Source: Ahaetulla prasina (Eukaryota; Chordata; Lepidosauria; Squamata; Colubridae). From it: a stretch of 64,000 bases of DNA. Location of the stretch: NCBI RefSeq assembly GCF_028640845.1, contig NC_080546.1, forward strand, positions 84,496,257 through 84,560,256. Reading direction: 5' to 3'. How positions within the stretch are numbered: the stretch's first letter is position 1; each line of letters opens with the position of its first letter. Shown here piece by piece: positions 32,166 through 42,437 of this stretch. The notes under the pieces are model-generated. The model was not told where the DNA came from. It did no database searches and saw nothing but the letters and a program-made list of their open reading frames with translations. A program made the translations under genes and the position numbers.

Positions 32166-32240
32166 TAGTGCTTCCTGCCTGAGCAGGTGGTTGGAGCAGA
32201 AGACCTCCAAGGTTCCTTCCAATTCCATTCTGTTCTTCTA
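32166..32240 (+). mobile_element. CR1 LINE 3' UTR, resumed
   Basis: AGTGCTTCCTGCCTGAGCAG and AGAAGACCTCCAAGGTTCC, the end of the CR1 copy begun at 31318. Confidence 0.85.
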
Positions 32241-32695
32241 TTAAATCTACCATCCAGGTTTAAATTTATCCCTCGTGAAACAGGAATATTTTTTTTGTGA
32301 TAGCTGACCTCTCTTTGCGTTGAGTCAGATTTGACTAATTGTTTCTTACAATTCTGTTTTCACACAGCTATACTTCCCTCTGATGTCGTCTAATGGAAGG
32401 GCAAACAGCAAGCAAGGCTTAGACAATATAAATATCACCTTCCTTCAAGTGCCATTGGGTATCGGGAGTGCTGATTCTTTTGAGAATAAACTCAGTTTAT
32501 TGAGCAGCAGTTTTGGCATGTTTCAGATTTGGTTCCCGTCACCACCAAATAAATATCCTGCAATTCAGCGGTTTGCTGACAAGCATTCCGAATGGAAGGG
32601 GTGAGTCCTGTTTTGTTTTGTTTTTTAATTGCACAACCAAAGTTTGTTCAGAGCAATTCTGCTTATTTCTGTTGCTTTCCAGAGGAAATCATATG
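32241..32695. other. Single-copy stretch, no gene seen
   Basis: No exon or family recognised, although two short open frames overlap at 32383-32728. Neither has recognisable domains. Confidence 0.4.
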
Positions 32696-32855
32696 CAGGT
32701 AGTCTTTGACTTACAACAGTTCATTTAGTGACCGTTCCAAGTTACGACAGCACTGAAGAAAGGGACTTGTGACCATTTTTTCACACTTACGACTCCTGCA
32801 GCATCCCCTTGGCCGTATGTTCAAAATCCGGAGGCTTGGCAACTAGTTCATATGG
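32696..32855 (+). mobile_element. Tigger-like MITE, left part
   Basis: CAGGTAGTCTTTGACTTACA, CATTTAGTGACCG and GACCATTTTTTCACACTTAC. The right half is missing. Confidence 0.72.
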
Positions 32856-33698
32856 TGCCAAAACAGTTGGGGTGTCAACTCGCAAAGCATCCCTAGCCTG
32901 CTCTTCAGTTGCCATAGGCAAGGGGGACGGGAAAACTGCAGCAGTCAAAGACAGTAGTGCATTCCAGACATATCTTTCTCAAGGCTGTCTCCCAGGGTTA
33001 CCCACAGCGGCCAGAGGGGAGTGGGCTCTACAACCCGCAAAATTGCTCTGTTGGCAAATGTGATTGATGACACACCCTGGGGGAAGGGGAAAACAAGATC
33101 ATGATTAGGGCCATAAATTACATGGGGTCAGAGTTAGCTTCACTTGGGAACATGCCGACATGGAGCTCCTAATAAATAACTGGATTTCTTTTGAAGCTTG
33201 TCTTGAGCCTTATGATTTAATTAGGGCATCCATTGGAACCCTGACATGGGGGCCAGTGATCTAGACTTTAAGTTTGATTTAAATATGTGGCAGATTTTTG
33301 TCTATGTTGTCACTTTAGATCAATTATTGAACAATAATGATTGTTTATCATTTCCCATGATGAAGGATAAATATTATTTGTCCATTGTCAGGCACTGGTA
33401 TTATTTTTAAATCCAATATCTAGTGACTCCTCAGTTTCGGCCAATAGCATTTTCATCTTTAAAGACCCCTAAATTATTAAATCTTATGAGAGACTTCATA
33501 AATTCTTATCATCATCAATAAGTGTGATATGCAACATTTAAAGACTGAATGGAACAAAGAATTGGAAATCTCCATTTTGTCCAAATTCTGGGAAACATTT
33601 TTCCTCTACTAAAAATTCAATAGTTCTTTGACTTCAGCTTATTCCAAAAAGTAAGGTTTTTTTTTAAAAAAAATTGAATCCTACTCAATAGAAAAAAG
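32856..33698. other. Single-copy stretch, no gene seen
   Basis: No family or exon. The part 33060-33400 is AT-rich and non-repetitive (TGATTTAATTAGGG, ATTATTGAACAATAATGATTG), possibly regulatory, unproven. Confidence 0.4.
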
Positions 33699-34050
33699 AG
33701 CACATGGTGGCTCAGTGGCTAAGAAGCTGAGCTTGTCTATCAAAAGGTTGGCAGTTCAGCTGTTCAAATCCCCAGTGCCGCATAATGGGGTGAGCTCCCA
33801 TTACTTGTCCCAGCTTCTGCCAACTTAGCAGTTCGAAAGCACGTAAAAAATGCAAGTACAAAAATAGGGGCCACCTTTGGTGGGAAGGTAACAGCGTTCC
33901 GTGCGCCTTTGGTGTTTAGTCATGCCAGCCACATGACCACGGAGACGTCTTTGGACAGCGCTGGCTCTTCAGCTTTGAAATGGTGATGAGCACTGCCCCC
34001 TAGAGTCGGGAATGACTAGCACATATGTGCGAGGGGAACCTTTACCTTTA
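33699..34050 (+). mobile_element. Sauria-type tRNA SINE
   Basis: tRNA-like head (GGTGGCTCAGTGGCTAAG, box B GGCAGTTCAGCTGTTCAAATC), a middle with GGGAAGGTAACAGCGTTCCG, and the 3' domain CCCCCTAGAGTCGGGAATGA with ACTAGCACATATGTG and a CCTTTA tail. The GTCGGNNNNGACTA piece is the Bov-B-like tail of Sauria SINEs. About 350 bp, near full length. Confidence 0.85.
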
Positions 34051-34170
34051 TTGCATAGGAAAGGAATGAGTAATTCATCCTAAAAGTGGTTTTGTGTTGT
34101 CTGGGAAGAAATAATTACATATATTAATTTGATTTTGAGAAACAGCTCGATATTTTTGAATGTCTACAGT

Positions 34171-34178
34171 TTTTTAAT

Positions 34179-34244
<66 letters not shown>

Positions 34245-34246
34245 GA
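34171..34246. repeat. (GATA)n array
   Basis: About 17 uninterrupted GATA units, then GAACAGACAACAG. Confidence 0.97.
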
Positions 34247-34435
34247 ACAGACAACAGAAATGAATTTTCTGTATCTTTTTTATGAATAAGAAATCTGTTA
34301 TTCCACATGACAAAAATACATTAATTGGTCCCAATAATTCTGAACATTAAGAGCTGATGTTACTTGAGACTTATGAATGATGTCCGAGATGAGTTTGATA
34401 AAGTCATCTAAGATCAGGGCTAATTGCTAAGCCGT

Positions 34436-34712
34436 TACTAGAAACCTGAGTAAGACCTCACTTGGAATATTGCATTACAATATAAGAAAGGTGTTGAGAC
34501 TCTGGAAAGCGTGCAGAGAAGAGCAACAAAAAAATATATCACAGAGCTGGAGGCTAAAACATACGAAGAACAATTGCAGGAATTAGGTATGTCAGTTCAA
34601 TGGAAAGATGGACTAGGGATGACATAACAGCAGTGTTCCAATATTTGAGGGGCTGCCACAAAGAAGAGGGGTGTCAACCTCTTTTCCAACACACCAAAAG
34701 GCAAGACAAGAA
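34436..34712 (+). mobile_element. CR1 LINE, piece 1 of a broken copy
   Basis: CR1 coding remnant from the CACTTGGAATATTGCATT region to GGCAAGACAAGAAAC. The same copy continues at 35244 and at 36695 after two insertions. Confidence 0.85.
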
Positions 34713-34994
34713 ACACTGCTAAACAAATAATTCCCTCAACACTGTCAAACTATTTACTAAATCTGCACTACTATTAATCTTCTCATCGTTCCCATCACCA
34801 ATCTCTTTCCACTTATGACTGTATGACTGTAACTTTGTTGCTGGCAATCCTGACGATTTATATTGATATATTGACCATCAATTGTGTTGTAAATGTTGTA
34901 CCTTGATTAACGTATCTTTTCTTTTATGTACACTGAGAGCATATGCACCAAGACAAATTCCTTGTGTGTCCAATCACACTTGGCCAATAAAAAA
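34713..34994 (+). mobile_element. L2/L3-like LINE 3' UTR inside CR1
   Basis: CTGCTAAACAAATAATTCCC to CACTTGGCCAATAAA. It is followed by the long pentamer array and then by CR1 sequence again. Confidence 0.88.
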
Positions 34995-35243
34995 TTCTAT
35001 TCTATTCTATTCTATTCTATTCTATTCTACTCTACTCTACTCTACTCTACTCTACTCTACTCCATTCTATTCTTCTCTACTCTACTCTACTCATTCTATT
35101 CTATTCTATTCTATTCTTCTCTGCTCTGCTCTGCTCTGCTCTGCTCTGCTCTGCTCTGCTCTATTCTATTCTATTCTATTCTATTCTATTCTATTCTATT
35201 CTATTCTATTCTATTCTATTCTATTCTATTCTATTCTATTCTA
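34995..35243. repeat. ATTCT/CTACT/CTGCT pentamer array
   Basis: Blocks of ATTCT, CTACT, mixed, CTGCT (35116-35160) and again ATTCT (about 16 units), all in 5-bp register. It is the tail of the LINE at 34713. Confidence 0.97.
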
Positions 35244-35450
35244 AACTAACCAAGGAAAGAAGCAGCCTAGAACTAATGAGAAATTTTCCTAACAGTGACA
35301 GCAATCAACCGATGGAACAGCTCGCCTTCAAAAGGTGGGTGGGTGCTCCATCACTGGAGGCTTTCAAAAAGATACTGGACAGCCATTTTGTCTGAAATGG
35401 TATAGGGTCTCCTACTCGAGCAGGGTATTGGAATTAGAAGACCTCCAAGG
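35244..35450 (+). mobile_element. CR1 LINE, piece 2
   Basis: Resumes AACTAACCAAGGAAAGAAGC and runs to GAAGACCTCCAAGG, where the hAT element begins. Confidence 0.88.
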
Positions 35451-35508
35451 CAGGGTTGGGTTCTACTTGCCTTTACTACCAGTTCGCAATGGGAGCGTTG
35501 TCGTGTCC

Positions 35509-36588
35509 CACTCCTCTGCTGACGGCCAGGTCGGGGAAGTCTGTATCAAGTGTGCCTCTGCAGCTCTGCCAAAGTCCTATCAGAGTTCTCAAGGCAGGCA
35601 GGAGACCAGGAAGTGACTTCAGCAATCCAAGTTAGACTTTGCCTGACTCAGAGAATGCCAGAAAGCAGATCCTTTATATAGGCCATGGGGTGTGGCTCCA
35701 TGACTCAGCACTTATCCAGGCCTGCCCCTCCCTTCTTTTTGCTGACATCGCCTCTCAATTCTCCGGAAGCAAGGATCTCTCCAGCCTCCAGCTGTTGGTA
35801 ATCTGAGCTCATTGTCGTGTCCCACTCCTCCGATGACGACCGGGTCAGGGAAATCCGAATCAGGCGTGCCTCTGCAGCTCTGCCAAAGTCCTAGCAAAGT
35901 TCTCAAGGCAGGCAGGAGACCAGAAAGTGACTTCAGCAAGAGATGTTAGACTTTGCCCGACTCAGAGAATGCCAGAAAGCAGATCCTTTATATAGGCCAT
36001 GGGGTGTGGCTCCATGAGTCAACACTTATCCAGGCCTGCCCCTCCCTTCCTTCTGTCGCCGCCGCCTATCAATTCTTCTGAAGCAAGGGTCACTCCAGTC
36101 TGCAGCTGTTGGTAATTGACCTTCCTCAGGCTCACATGCTGTGGGGGAGGGGTAGGGGTCTAGTTGCTCCGTTTGCCTGGGCATGGAGCCAGAGCTGGGG
36201 GCTGGAGGTACTTCTTCCTCTTCAGCCTGTCTGGGCATGGAGCCAGGGCTGGGGCCGGGAGGCATACTAGGACATTCCTCAGCGTTTGGAAGCAGATAAG
36301 AAGGCTCCGGCTGCGGTGAAAGCGGGCGAGACACAACACTCATGACTGGCTTCACATTCTTCAGGCTCACATGCTGTGGGGGAGGGGTTTAGTTGCTCCG
36401 TTTGCCTGGGCATGGTGCCAGGACTGGGGGCTGAAGGCACGTCAGGCCCTTCATCTTGCTCGGCCTGTCCGGGCATGGTGCCAGGGCTGGGGCCTGGAGG
36501 CATGCCAGGACATTCTTCTGAACTATCAGTGTCCGGCAGGAGATAAGAGGGGCCCGGCTGCGGCAGGGGGAACGGGCGAGACACAACA
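35509..36588 (-). mobile_element. LTR A, itself split by LTR B
   Basis: Minus strand: starts TGTTGTGTCTCGCCC at 36588 and ends GGGACACGACA at 35509. Its two halves (36344-36588 and 35509-35812) join inside a GAGCCTGA../CCAACAGCTG region when LTR B is removed. A TATA box complement lies at 35671-35682. The 5-bp flanks do not match, so its duplication has decayed. Confidence 0.8.
35813..36338 (-). mobile_element. LTR B nested in LTR A
   Basis: A 526-bp solo LTR, TGTTGTGTCTCG to GGGACACGACA on the minus strand, with identical CTCAT flanks at 35808-35812 and 36339-36343. TATA box complement at 35985-35996. It is of the same family as LTR A, so one member jumped into another. Confidence 0.9.
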
Positions 36589-36694
36589 TGCACAGATTGT
36601 CCATGATGACACCCGGGCGGGTTTTCAGAGCCTCCCGCCACTTTTACTTACCGGTTCTCAAGAACCGGACCAAACCAAGAGCTACCCACCACTG

Positions 36695-36735
36695 CTCCAA
36701 GGTCCTTCCAGCTCCATTATTCTATATTTTAGTCT
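36695..36735 (+). mobile_element. CR1 LINE, piece 3 (end of UTR)
   Basis: CTCCAAGGTCCTTCCAGCTC then ATTATTCTA: the last bases of the CR1 copy begun at 34436. Confidence 0.85.
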
Positions 36736-37402
36736 ACGTTCTCTGCTATTTCATGTCTGCGTAAGTCCTAATGCAGACAATTCCACCACCTTTGATTCTT
36801 TAATTTTGTGCATGATGTCTAAGCTCCGTTCTGTTTAAACACCAGCCTCCTTTTACAATGTCATTGCGGTAATTATATTCCCTGCTCTATTTTATACAGA
36901 AGCACACACAGTTCTTGCTGGTTTCCATTGTCCTTGTCTAGGCTTCAAGTGTGAAAGAGCTTCAGAGAAAACAACACTCCCCTTAACCACCACACTTTTA
37001 GCCTTCTAATTGCGTTGACATAATTATGTCACACAGAAACATCAGAAAAATCAATATTTGGGCTCAGATGTAGCTCCCAGTAATGCTATTATTAACTTGC
37101 AATTATTCTTTCCTCCCCCCCCCACTTTTAATATCAACAGCAATGCACTTGACATGACACAAAGCGTAGTCATATTGGGAGACACCTATACAGTAAGATT
37201 TTTATTGCCTTTTCCTTGCTCTCTTTCTATTGCTTTCATCCTTATGCTATTATTGAACAGTTAATTATAGCGCTCTCTTTCATTTGCTCCGTGAACTTTA
37301 AACCAAGCGCACTGGCAAAGAGACGCAAACAAACAAATGGAAGAATCAAGAGTGAGTTGATTTAACGGAATGAACAGCCACAACATTGTAGATTCTTCCA
37401 GG
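36736..37402. other. Single-copy stretch, no gene seen
   Basis: Non-repetitive and AT-rich (for example TAATTGCGTTGACATAATTATG at 37008). A possible conserved regulatory segment by appearance only. Confidence 0.4.
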
Positions 37403-37878
<476 letters not shown>

Positions 37879-37879
37879 A

Positions 37880-37933
<54 letters not shown>

Positions 37934-37935
37934 GC
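37879..37935. repeat. (TATC)n array, inverted relative to its neighbour
   Basis: About 14 TATC units begin at a GAGATATC centre right after the GATA array, so the two can pair as a hairpin. Confidence 0.97.
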
Positions 37936-38308
37936 ATGACCACGAACGCGAAGCCAAACAAAAGCAATGCAGCTCACCAACTCAAATCCCCCTGCAACTT
38001 GAACCAACCTGAGCACAACCAAACCCCCCCAAACAGAACACACCCCCATCCAATCAGAGCACAGCCAAACCCCCAACTAATCAGAACATACCTCCACCCA
38101 ATCAGAACACAGCCAAGCTCTCAACCAATCAGTTCAAACCCCCACTAGCAGTTAAAAGGAAGAAACAGCTGCGATCACACATTTCTCCTAGAAGCACAAA
38201 GCTGTAAACACCCAGCCTGAAGATGACGAATGGGATTTCATCGAAACGTCGCCAAGACACTTCCAATTTTACACGGGAGAAAACCCAAACAACCAAAGAC
38301 CTACATAG
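37936..38308 (+). mobile_element. Penelope-like element, second copy
   Basis: Shares with 23328-23733 the CCAATCAGAGCACAGCCAA-type tandem units, the GTTCAAACCCCCACTAGCAG block and the right end AACCAAAGACCTACAT. The hammerhead-like motif recurs (CTGAAGA at 38217-38223, GAAACGTC at 38243-38250), with one mismatch in the stem between them. The left inverted end is absent. Confidence 0.5.
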
Positions 38309-38347
38309 ACAGACAGACAAACAGACAGACAGATATATGAGAGAGAG

Positions 38348-38404
<57 letters not shown>

Positions 38405-38485
38405 GTAGGTAGGTAGGTAGGTAGGTAGGTAGGTAGGTAGGTAGGTAGGTAGGTAGGTAGGTAGGTAGGTAGGTAGGTAGATAGA
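38308..38485. repeat. GACA/GATA/GGTA array
   Basis: GACA units, a GAGAGAG spacer, GATA (38349-38403), then about 20 GGTA units, an uncommon variant, ending GATAG. Confidence 0.97.
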
Positions 38486-38493
38486 ATAAATAA

Positions 38494-38636
38494 AAGAGTT
38501 GGAAGGGGCCATGGAGGTCTTCTAGTCCAACCCCCTAATTAGGCAGGATATCCATTTGTCTGAAGTGGGTGTAGGGTATCCTATCTAAACAGGGGGTTGG
38601 ACTAGAAGACCTCCAAGGTCCCTTCCAACTCTGCTA
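38494..38636. mobile_element. Two CR1 3' tails head to head (fold-back)
   Basis: Left arm (38494-38552) is a minus-strand CR1 tail (AGAGTTGGAAGGGGCCATGG). Right arm (38574-38635) is a plus-strand tail (GGTTGGACTAGAAGACCTCC). The spacer keeps CCATTTGTCTGAAGTG of the plus copy. Confidence 0.85.
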
Positions 38637-38651
38637 TCTGTCTGTCTGTCC

Positions 38652-38687
<36 letters not shown>

Positions 38688-38710
38688 TATCTATTTAGCT
38701 ATCTATCATC
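38637..38710. repeat. (CTGT)n/(TATC)n array
   Basis: About 12 CTGT units, then a short TATC stretch, directly after the CR1 tail. Confidence 0.95.
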
Positions 38711-38982
38711 TTTTTTTTTATTTATTTACATTTATATCCCGCCCTTCTCCGAAGACTCAGGGCGGCTTACATTGTGTAAGGCAATAGTCTCATTCTATTT
38801 GTATATTTATATACAAAGTCAACTTATTGCCCCCCCCAACAATCTGGGTCCTCATTTTACCTACCTTATAAAGGATGGAAGGCTGAGTCAACCTTGGGCC
38901 TGGTGGGGCTTGAACCTGCAGTAATTGCAAGCAGCTGTGTTTAATAACAGGCTTCTTACAGCCTGAGCCACACCGCGGCCCT
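38711..38982 (-). mobile_element. tRNA-derived SINE family 2
   Basis: T-rich start, the hairpin complement CCCGCCCTTCTCCGAAGACT, core complement, and tRNA head complement GCCTGAGCCACACCGCGGCC. Confidence 0.88.
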
Positions 38983-38983
38983 G

Positions 38984-39145
<162 letters not shown>

Positions 39146-39176
39146 AGGGCTAATATTTTGTTCATCATCCTGTACG

Positions 39177-39518
39177 TGTTGGAATGCAGGTAGCATTTCT
39201 TATCTCCAATGGCAAACCACAGTTAAGCAGTGTTCCCAGCATATACAAGGGTACGGGATGAAACAAAGTATAACTTAAAACATTTGTTGCTTTAATCTTC
39301 CTTGCATACATGCATATTCCCCTGAAAGCCAATGAGGTAATAACTAACCAATTGTTGTGCCTTGGAGATTCATTAGCCAATAATGAAGTAACACATATGT
39401 TAGCTGAACTATGAAAAGCTATATAAACTTTGTGTAATGTTCAGTAAAGATTCTGATTATGCTGCTGATTCTGGAAAAAGTCTGATTCCTCATCATCAGC
39501 CCTTAGGTCATTTCAACA
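39177..39518 (+). mobile_element. Candidate solo LTR (TGTTGGAATG...CATTTCAACA)
   Basis: A 342-bp stretch with inverted ends matching 9 of 10, CCAAT words (near 39360), a TATA box (GCTATATAAACTT, near 39418) and an AGTAAAG poly(A)-like signal. Flanking duplications were not found because the flanks are microsatellites. Confidence 0.5.
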
Positions 39519-39617
39519 TTCTGTCTATCTATCCATCCATCCATCCATCCATCCATCCACCCATCCACCCATCTATCATCTGTCTGTCTGTCTATCTGTC
39601 CATCCATCTATTATCTT
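39519..39617. repeat. CATC/CTGT array
   Basis: CATC and CACC units with short CTGT blocks. Confidence 0.95.
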
Positions 39618-39735
39618 CTAGATCTTGGCATTCAATCATCTCCTACTAAGTTAATTAAAATGCATATGCTCTGTAAACAGCCTTTGGGATGGTGGTGGTG
39701 GTAAATGTTTCTCTTGGACAAATGTCCCTTTAAAC

Positions 39736-40164
39736 CAGCGGTTCTCAACCTGTGGGTCGCAACCCCATTGGGGGTCAAGTGACGATTTGCCAGTGGTCGC
39801 CTAAGACCATCGGAAATATGGGAAGTATATTTGCGAGTCGAAGAATCGCGCTCCAATGGTTGACTCCACAAGCAATCACTCCCAATCGCTAGCCTAATCT
39901 GGCTTCAGGCGCGATAAACTTAATAGGGGAGAAGTCTCCGCTTTAATGCCTCTGTCCTCAAGGCAATCGCAAGCAGTTCAGATCACTAGCCAATATGGCT
40001 TCAGGCGCGATAAATTAAAAAAAACAGTTTGCCGCTTTTTTCCCCCTTCTGCGGCTGCTGAGGCGCGCTGAGATTGCTACGAAAATAATTTTACAGTTGG
40101 GGTTGCCACATCGTGGGGAATTGTATTAAAGGGGTCGCAGCACTATAAAGGTTGAGAACCACTG
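39736..40164. mobile_element. SPIN-like hAT element with TIRs and 8-bp TSD
   Basis: A 429-bp element whose ends CAGCGGTTCTCAACC and GGTTGAGAACCACTG are inverted (14 of 15), flanked by identical CTTTAAAC at 39728-39735 and 40165-40172. Subterminal GGTCGC..CCTAAGACCATCGG and GCTACGAAAATAATTTTACAG match what I know of the SPIN/OposCharlie group of horizontally transferred hAT transposons. No transposase remains. The interior has two copies of ATGGCTTCAGGCGCGATAAA-like sequence. Confidence 0.85.
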
Positions 40165-40172
40165 CTTTAAAC

Positions 40173-40693
40173 AATAAAGGCTAGAGTTAGACTTGCACAA
40201 GGACCAGAAAGCACATCTGATCCCAAAGCAACCTCTGTAACATCAACAAACATTGACCTGTTTAATAGCCATTGTATAAACCAACTACAATTAAGAATCA
40301 ACAAACAAGTCAACCACAATCTCATGAGAACATTAAACATTCCAGACGAGATCTTGTGAAATCTCAAATTGGAACGCTGAAATCTCAGGAGATGACGTTT
40401 GAAACGTCAACTTCCGCTTCCACTTGAGACTTCAACCTGGTTAAACTTTGTCCAATTTTAATTAATATTGTGAGCTTGTTGTAATGACGGATGCCCTGGC
40501 AGGCATCCTCTGTTGATACTCTTTCTACTGAAATCATTTTCAAACTTCCTTCTCAGGAATCTTTGTCTGGTCTACTGAGACCTTCCAAGGTATCTCACAA
40601 AAACGGTTCACATTACTGAAGATTCTGGAAATAATGTGCATTTTGTTTTTGGAGTCTCAGATTTGTGTCCATAAATCTCATAAAGACAAACTA
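40173..40693. other. Unclassified stretch
   Basis: No gene recognised. It contains a small palindrome TGACGTTTGAAACGTCA near 40395. Confidence 0.4.
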
Positions 40694-41120
40694 CCGTATT
40701 TTTCGGAGTATAAGACACACCAGAGTATAAGACGCACCTTAGTTTTTGAGGAGGAAAATTTTAAAAAAGCTGATTGGCAGGAGGATTGGCCTCCCGGAAT
40801 ACCCCCAATCAGCTGTTTCAGAGGTGAATTTTAGCAACAGGTTTCTTGGTTGTGAGCTCTGTGCCTTGCTTTTTTTTTTTTTTTTGCTTTGCTTCTGCCT
40901 CTGAAAGCCTTTTCTGCCTCTGAAACAGCTTCAGAAAAAAAGCCTCTGAACTTCTGTTTGGGGGCTTCTTTTCTGAAGCTTCTGTTCTGATGCTTTTTTC
41001 AGGCTCTGAAACCTCCGTTTGAGAAGCTGGGCAGCGCTACATTCCGAGTATAAGAAACACCCAGATTTTCACCTCTTTTTTGGGAGGAAAAAGGTGCGTC
41101 TTATACTCCAAAAAATATGG
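40694..41120. mobile_element. Tc1/mariner-type MITE (CCGTATTTTTCGG ends)
   Basis: Ends CCGTATTTTTCGGAGTATAA and TTATACTCCAAAAAATATGG are inverted repeats, with a second inner pair (AGAGTATAAGACGC and GCGTCTTATACTCC). TA dinucleotides flank it (40692-40693, 41121-41122). The interior is a T/C-rich CTTCTG repeat. Non-coding. Confidence 0.85.
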
Positions 41121-41122
41121 TA

Positions 41123-41490
41123 TGTCCTGAGAGAGTCTAGGATGTGGTTAATGCTAAACTTCTTCCTCTGTTTCCCCATCAAATCTGTGACCACACAATC
41201 TCTTAATCTGGTCCCCTCTCTAAATAAACTCTAGGTTGCCAAAACCCTTCCTTATTAATCCTACAGGTGCACATTCCTTCACATTTGGTGCCAAATTTTG
41301 TTAACAAGACAAGATGCAATGGACAAGAAATCATTGCATCCACCATGTACTGTGTCATTTACCTGCTTCTTAGGAATATTGGTAAAACATTTCAGGTAAA
41401 TACATCAATTTGGTCTGGTGGTTAAGACTATGAAATGGAAACCAGGAGACCATGATTTCTAGTCCTACCTTAAGTAGGGAAGGGCAGGAA
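41123..41490. other. Possible LTR end followed by a primer-binding-site-like word
   Basis: AAATAAAC near 41221 and TTCACA directly followed by TTTGGTGCC (41284-41292) resemble the 3' edge of an endogenous LTR and the primer-binding site that follows. No other retroviral part was recognised, so this is weak. Confidence 0.3.
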
Positions 41491-41520
41491 AAAGGAGAGG
41501 AGGGGAGAGGAGAGGAGAGG
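41491..41520. repeat. (GGAGA)n, left flank of the LTR
   Basis: Short purine pentamer run that continues on the other side of the LTR at 42071. Confidence 0.9.
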
Positions 41521-42070
41521 TGTTGTGGTCCATCAGCAGCCTATGGACCTGGCAACGGAGTTGGACAGCGATGAGGCTGAGGTGAGGCCAGGGCCATCGG
41601 GAAGTGAGATACGGACTCCAGAGCCTCCAGAGACTGATAGTAGTGAGGCAGAGGAACAGGAGGAGCCTGTTCCTAATGCACGCATGAGAAGAGCTGCCAA
41701 AAGGCAAGAGCAGCTCAAGCAGAGAGGACAACTCAGGAGTAGGGCCAAGAGATGATTGGCCCCTCCCATAAGGCTTAATAATAGACAAGCACCGGTGTTT
41801 CAGCTTGCCGAAAAACAATGTTGAGCTGCATCCTCTGCTTCGTGTATGTCTTTGTTTTTGTGGCTTCTGGACATTTGCCAGGTAGGGCCTTTGGCAGTTT
41901 GCCTAATTGGACTAAGGTTTGTGAGATAACTGAAGAATTTTTGTTTGGGAGGCATTTGCTTTACTTTGAGTTGAATGATGCTGGGAATGAAGTAATTCCC
42001 AGCTGTTCGAATAAAGTTTGTTTTTCCACAGACTAAGTTTATTACTACCTACTTGGGCCTGGGTCACAAC
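41521..42070 (+). mobile_element. Solo LTR, TGTTGTGG family, inside a purine array
   Basis: A 550-bp LTR, TGTTGTGGTCC to GGGTCACAAC. A GATTGGCCCCTCCCATAAGG block lies at 41754, and AATAAAG near 42010 is the poly(A) signal. GAGAG repeats lie on both sides, so the 5-bp duplication cannot be separated from the array. Confidence 0.82.
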
Positions 42071-42290
42071 GAGAGGAGAGGAGAGGAGAGGAGAGGAGAG
42101 GAGAGGAGAGGAGAGGAGAGGAAAGGAAAGGAAAGGAAAGGAAAGGAAAGGAAAGGAAAGGAAAGGGAGAAGGGAGAAAAAGGAAAGGAAAGGAAAGGAA
42201 AGGAAAGGAAAGGAAAGGAAAGGAAAGGAAAGGAAAGGAAAGGAAAGGAAAGGAAAGGAAAGGAAAGGAAAGGAAAGGAAAGGAAAGAAG
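42071..42290. repeat. (GAGAG)n(GAAAG)n purine tract
   Basis: About 220 bp of pure purine on this strand: GGAGA units, then AAAGG units, one AGGGAGAAGGGAG interruption, then about 20 AAAGG units. Confidence 0.97.
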
Positions 42291-42437
42291 ACTTTTCATC
42301 TACTCATCTACTGCTGAGTGCCTAGTGTGTGGCTTCTTTGTAAAGCCATCAAGCCAGTTCTCTTATAGGAGCTGAAGGCCAGATTTCAGGTGAAACAGGA
42401 GATCAAAGACTGTTTTCTAACTGGGAAAGTAAGCACC

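Larger units (their letters stand above)
35451..36694. mobile_element. hAT MITE with perfect TSD, inflated by nested LTRs
   Basis: Ends CAGGGTTGGGTTCTACTTG and GAGCTACCCACCACTG. Both flanks are CTCCAAGG (35443-35450 and 36695-36702), a perfect 8-bp duplication of CR1 sequence. The hAT parts are only 35451-35508 and 36589-36694. All between is LTR sequence. Confidence 0.88.

Noticed and set aside
40380..40420. Third hammerhead-like motif (CTGAAAT..GAAACGTC)
   Set aside because: The CUGANGA box is missing and the GACGTTTGAAACGTC is only a short palindrome.
41533..42036. Acidic peptides encoded in LTR sequences as possible regulatory proteins
   Set aside because: The frames are open in some LTR copies but interrupted in others and shift between copies, as expected for non-coding LTR sequence with GAG-rich composition.
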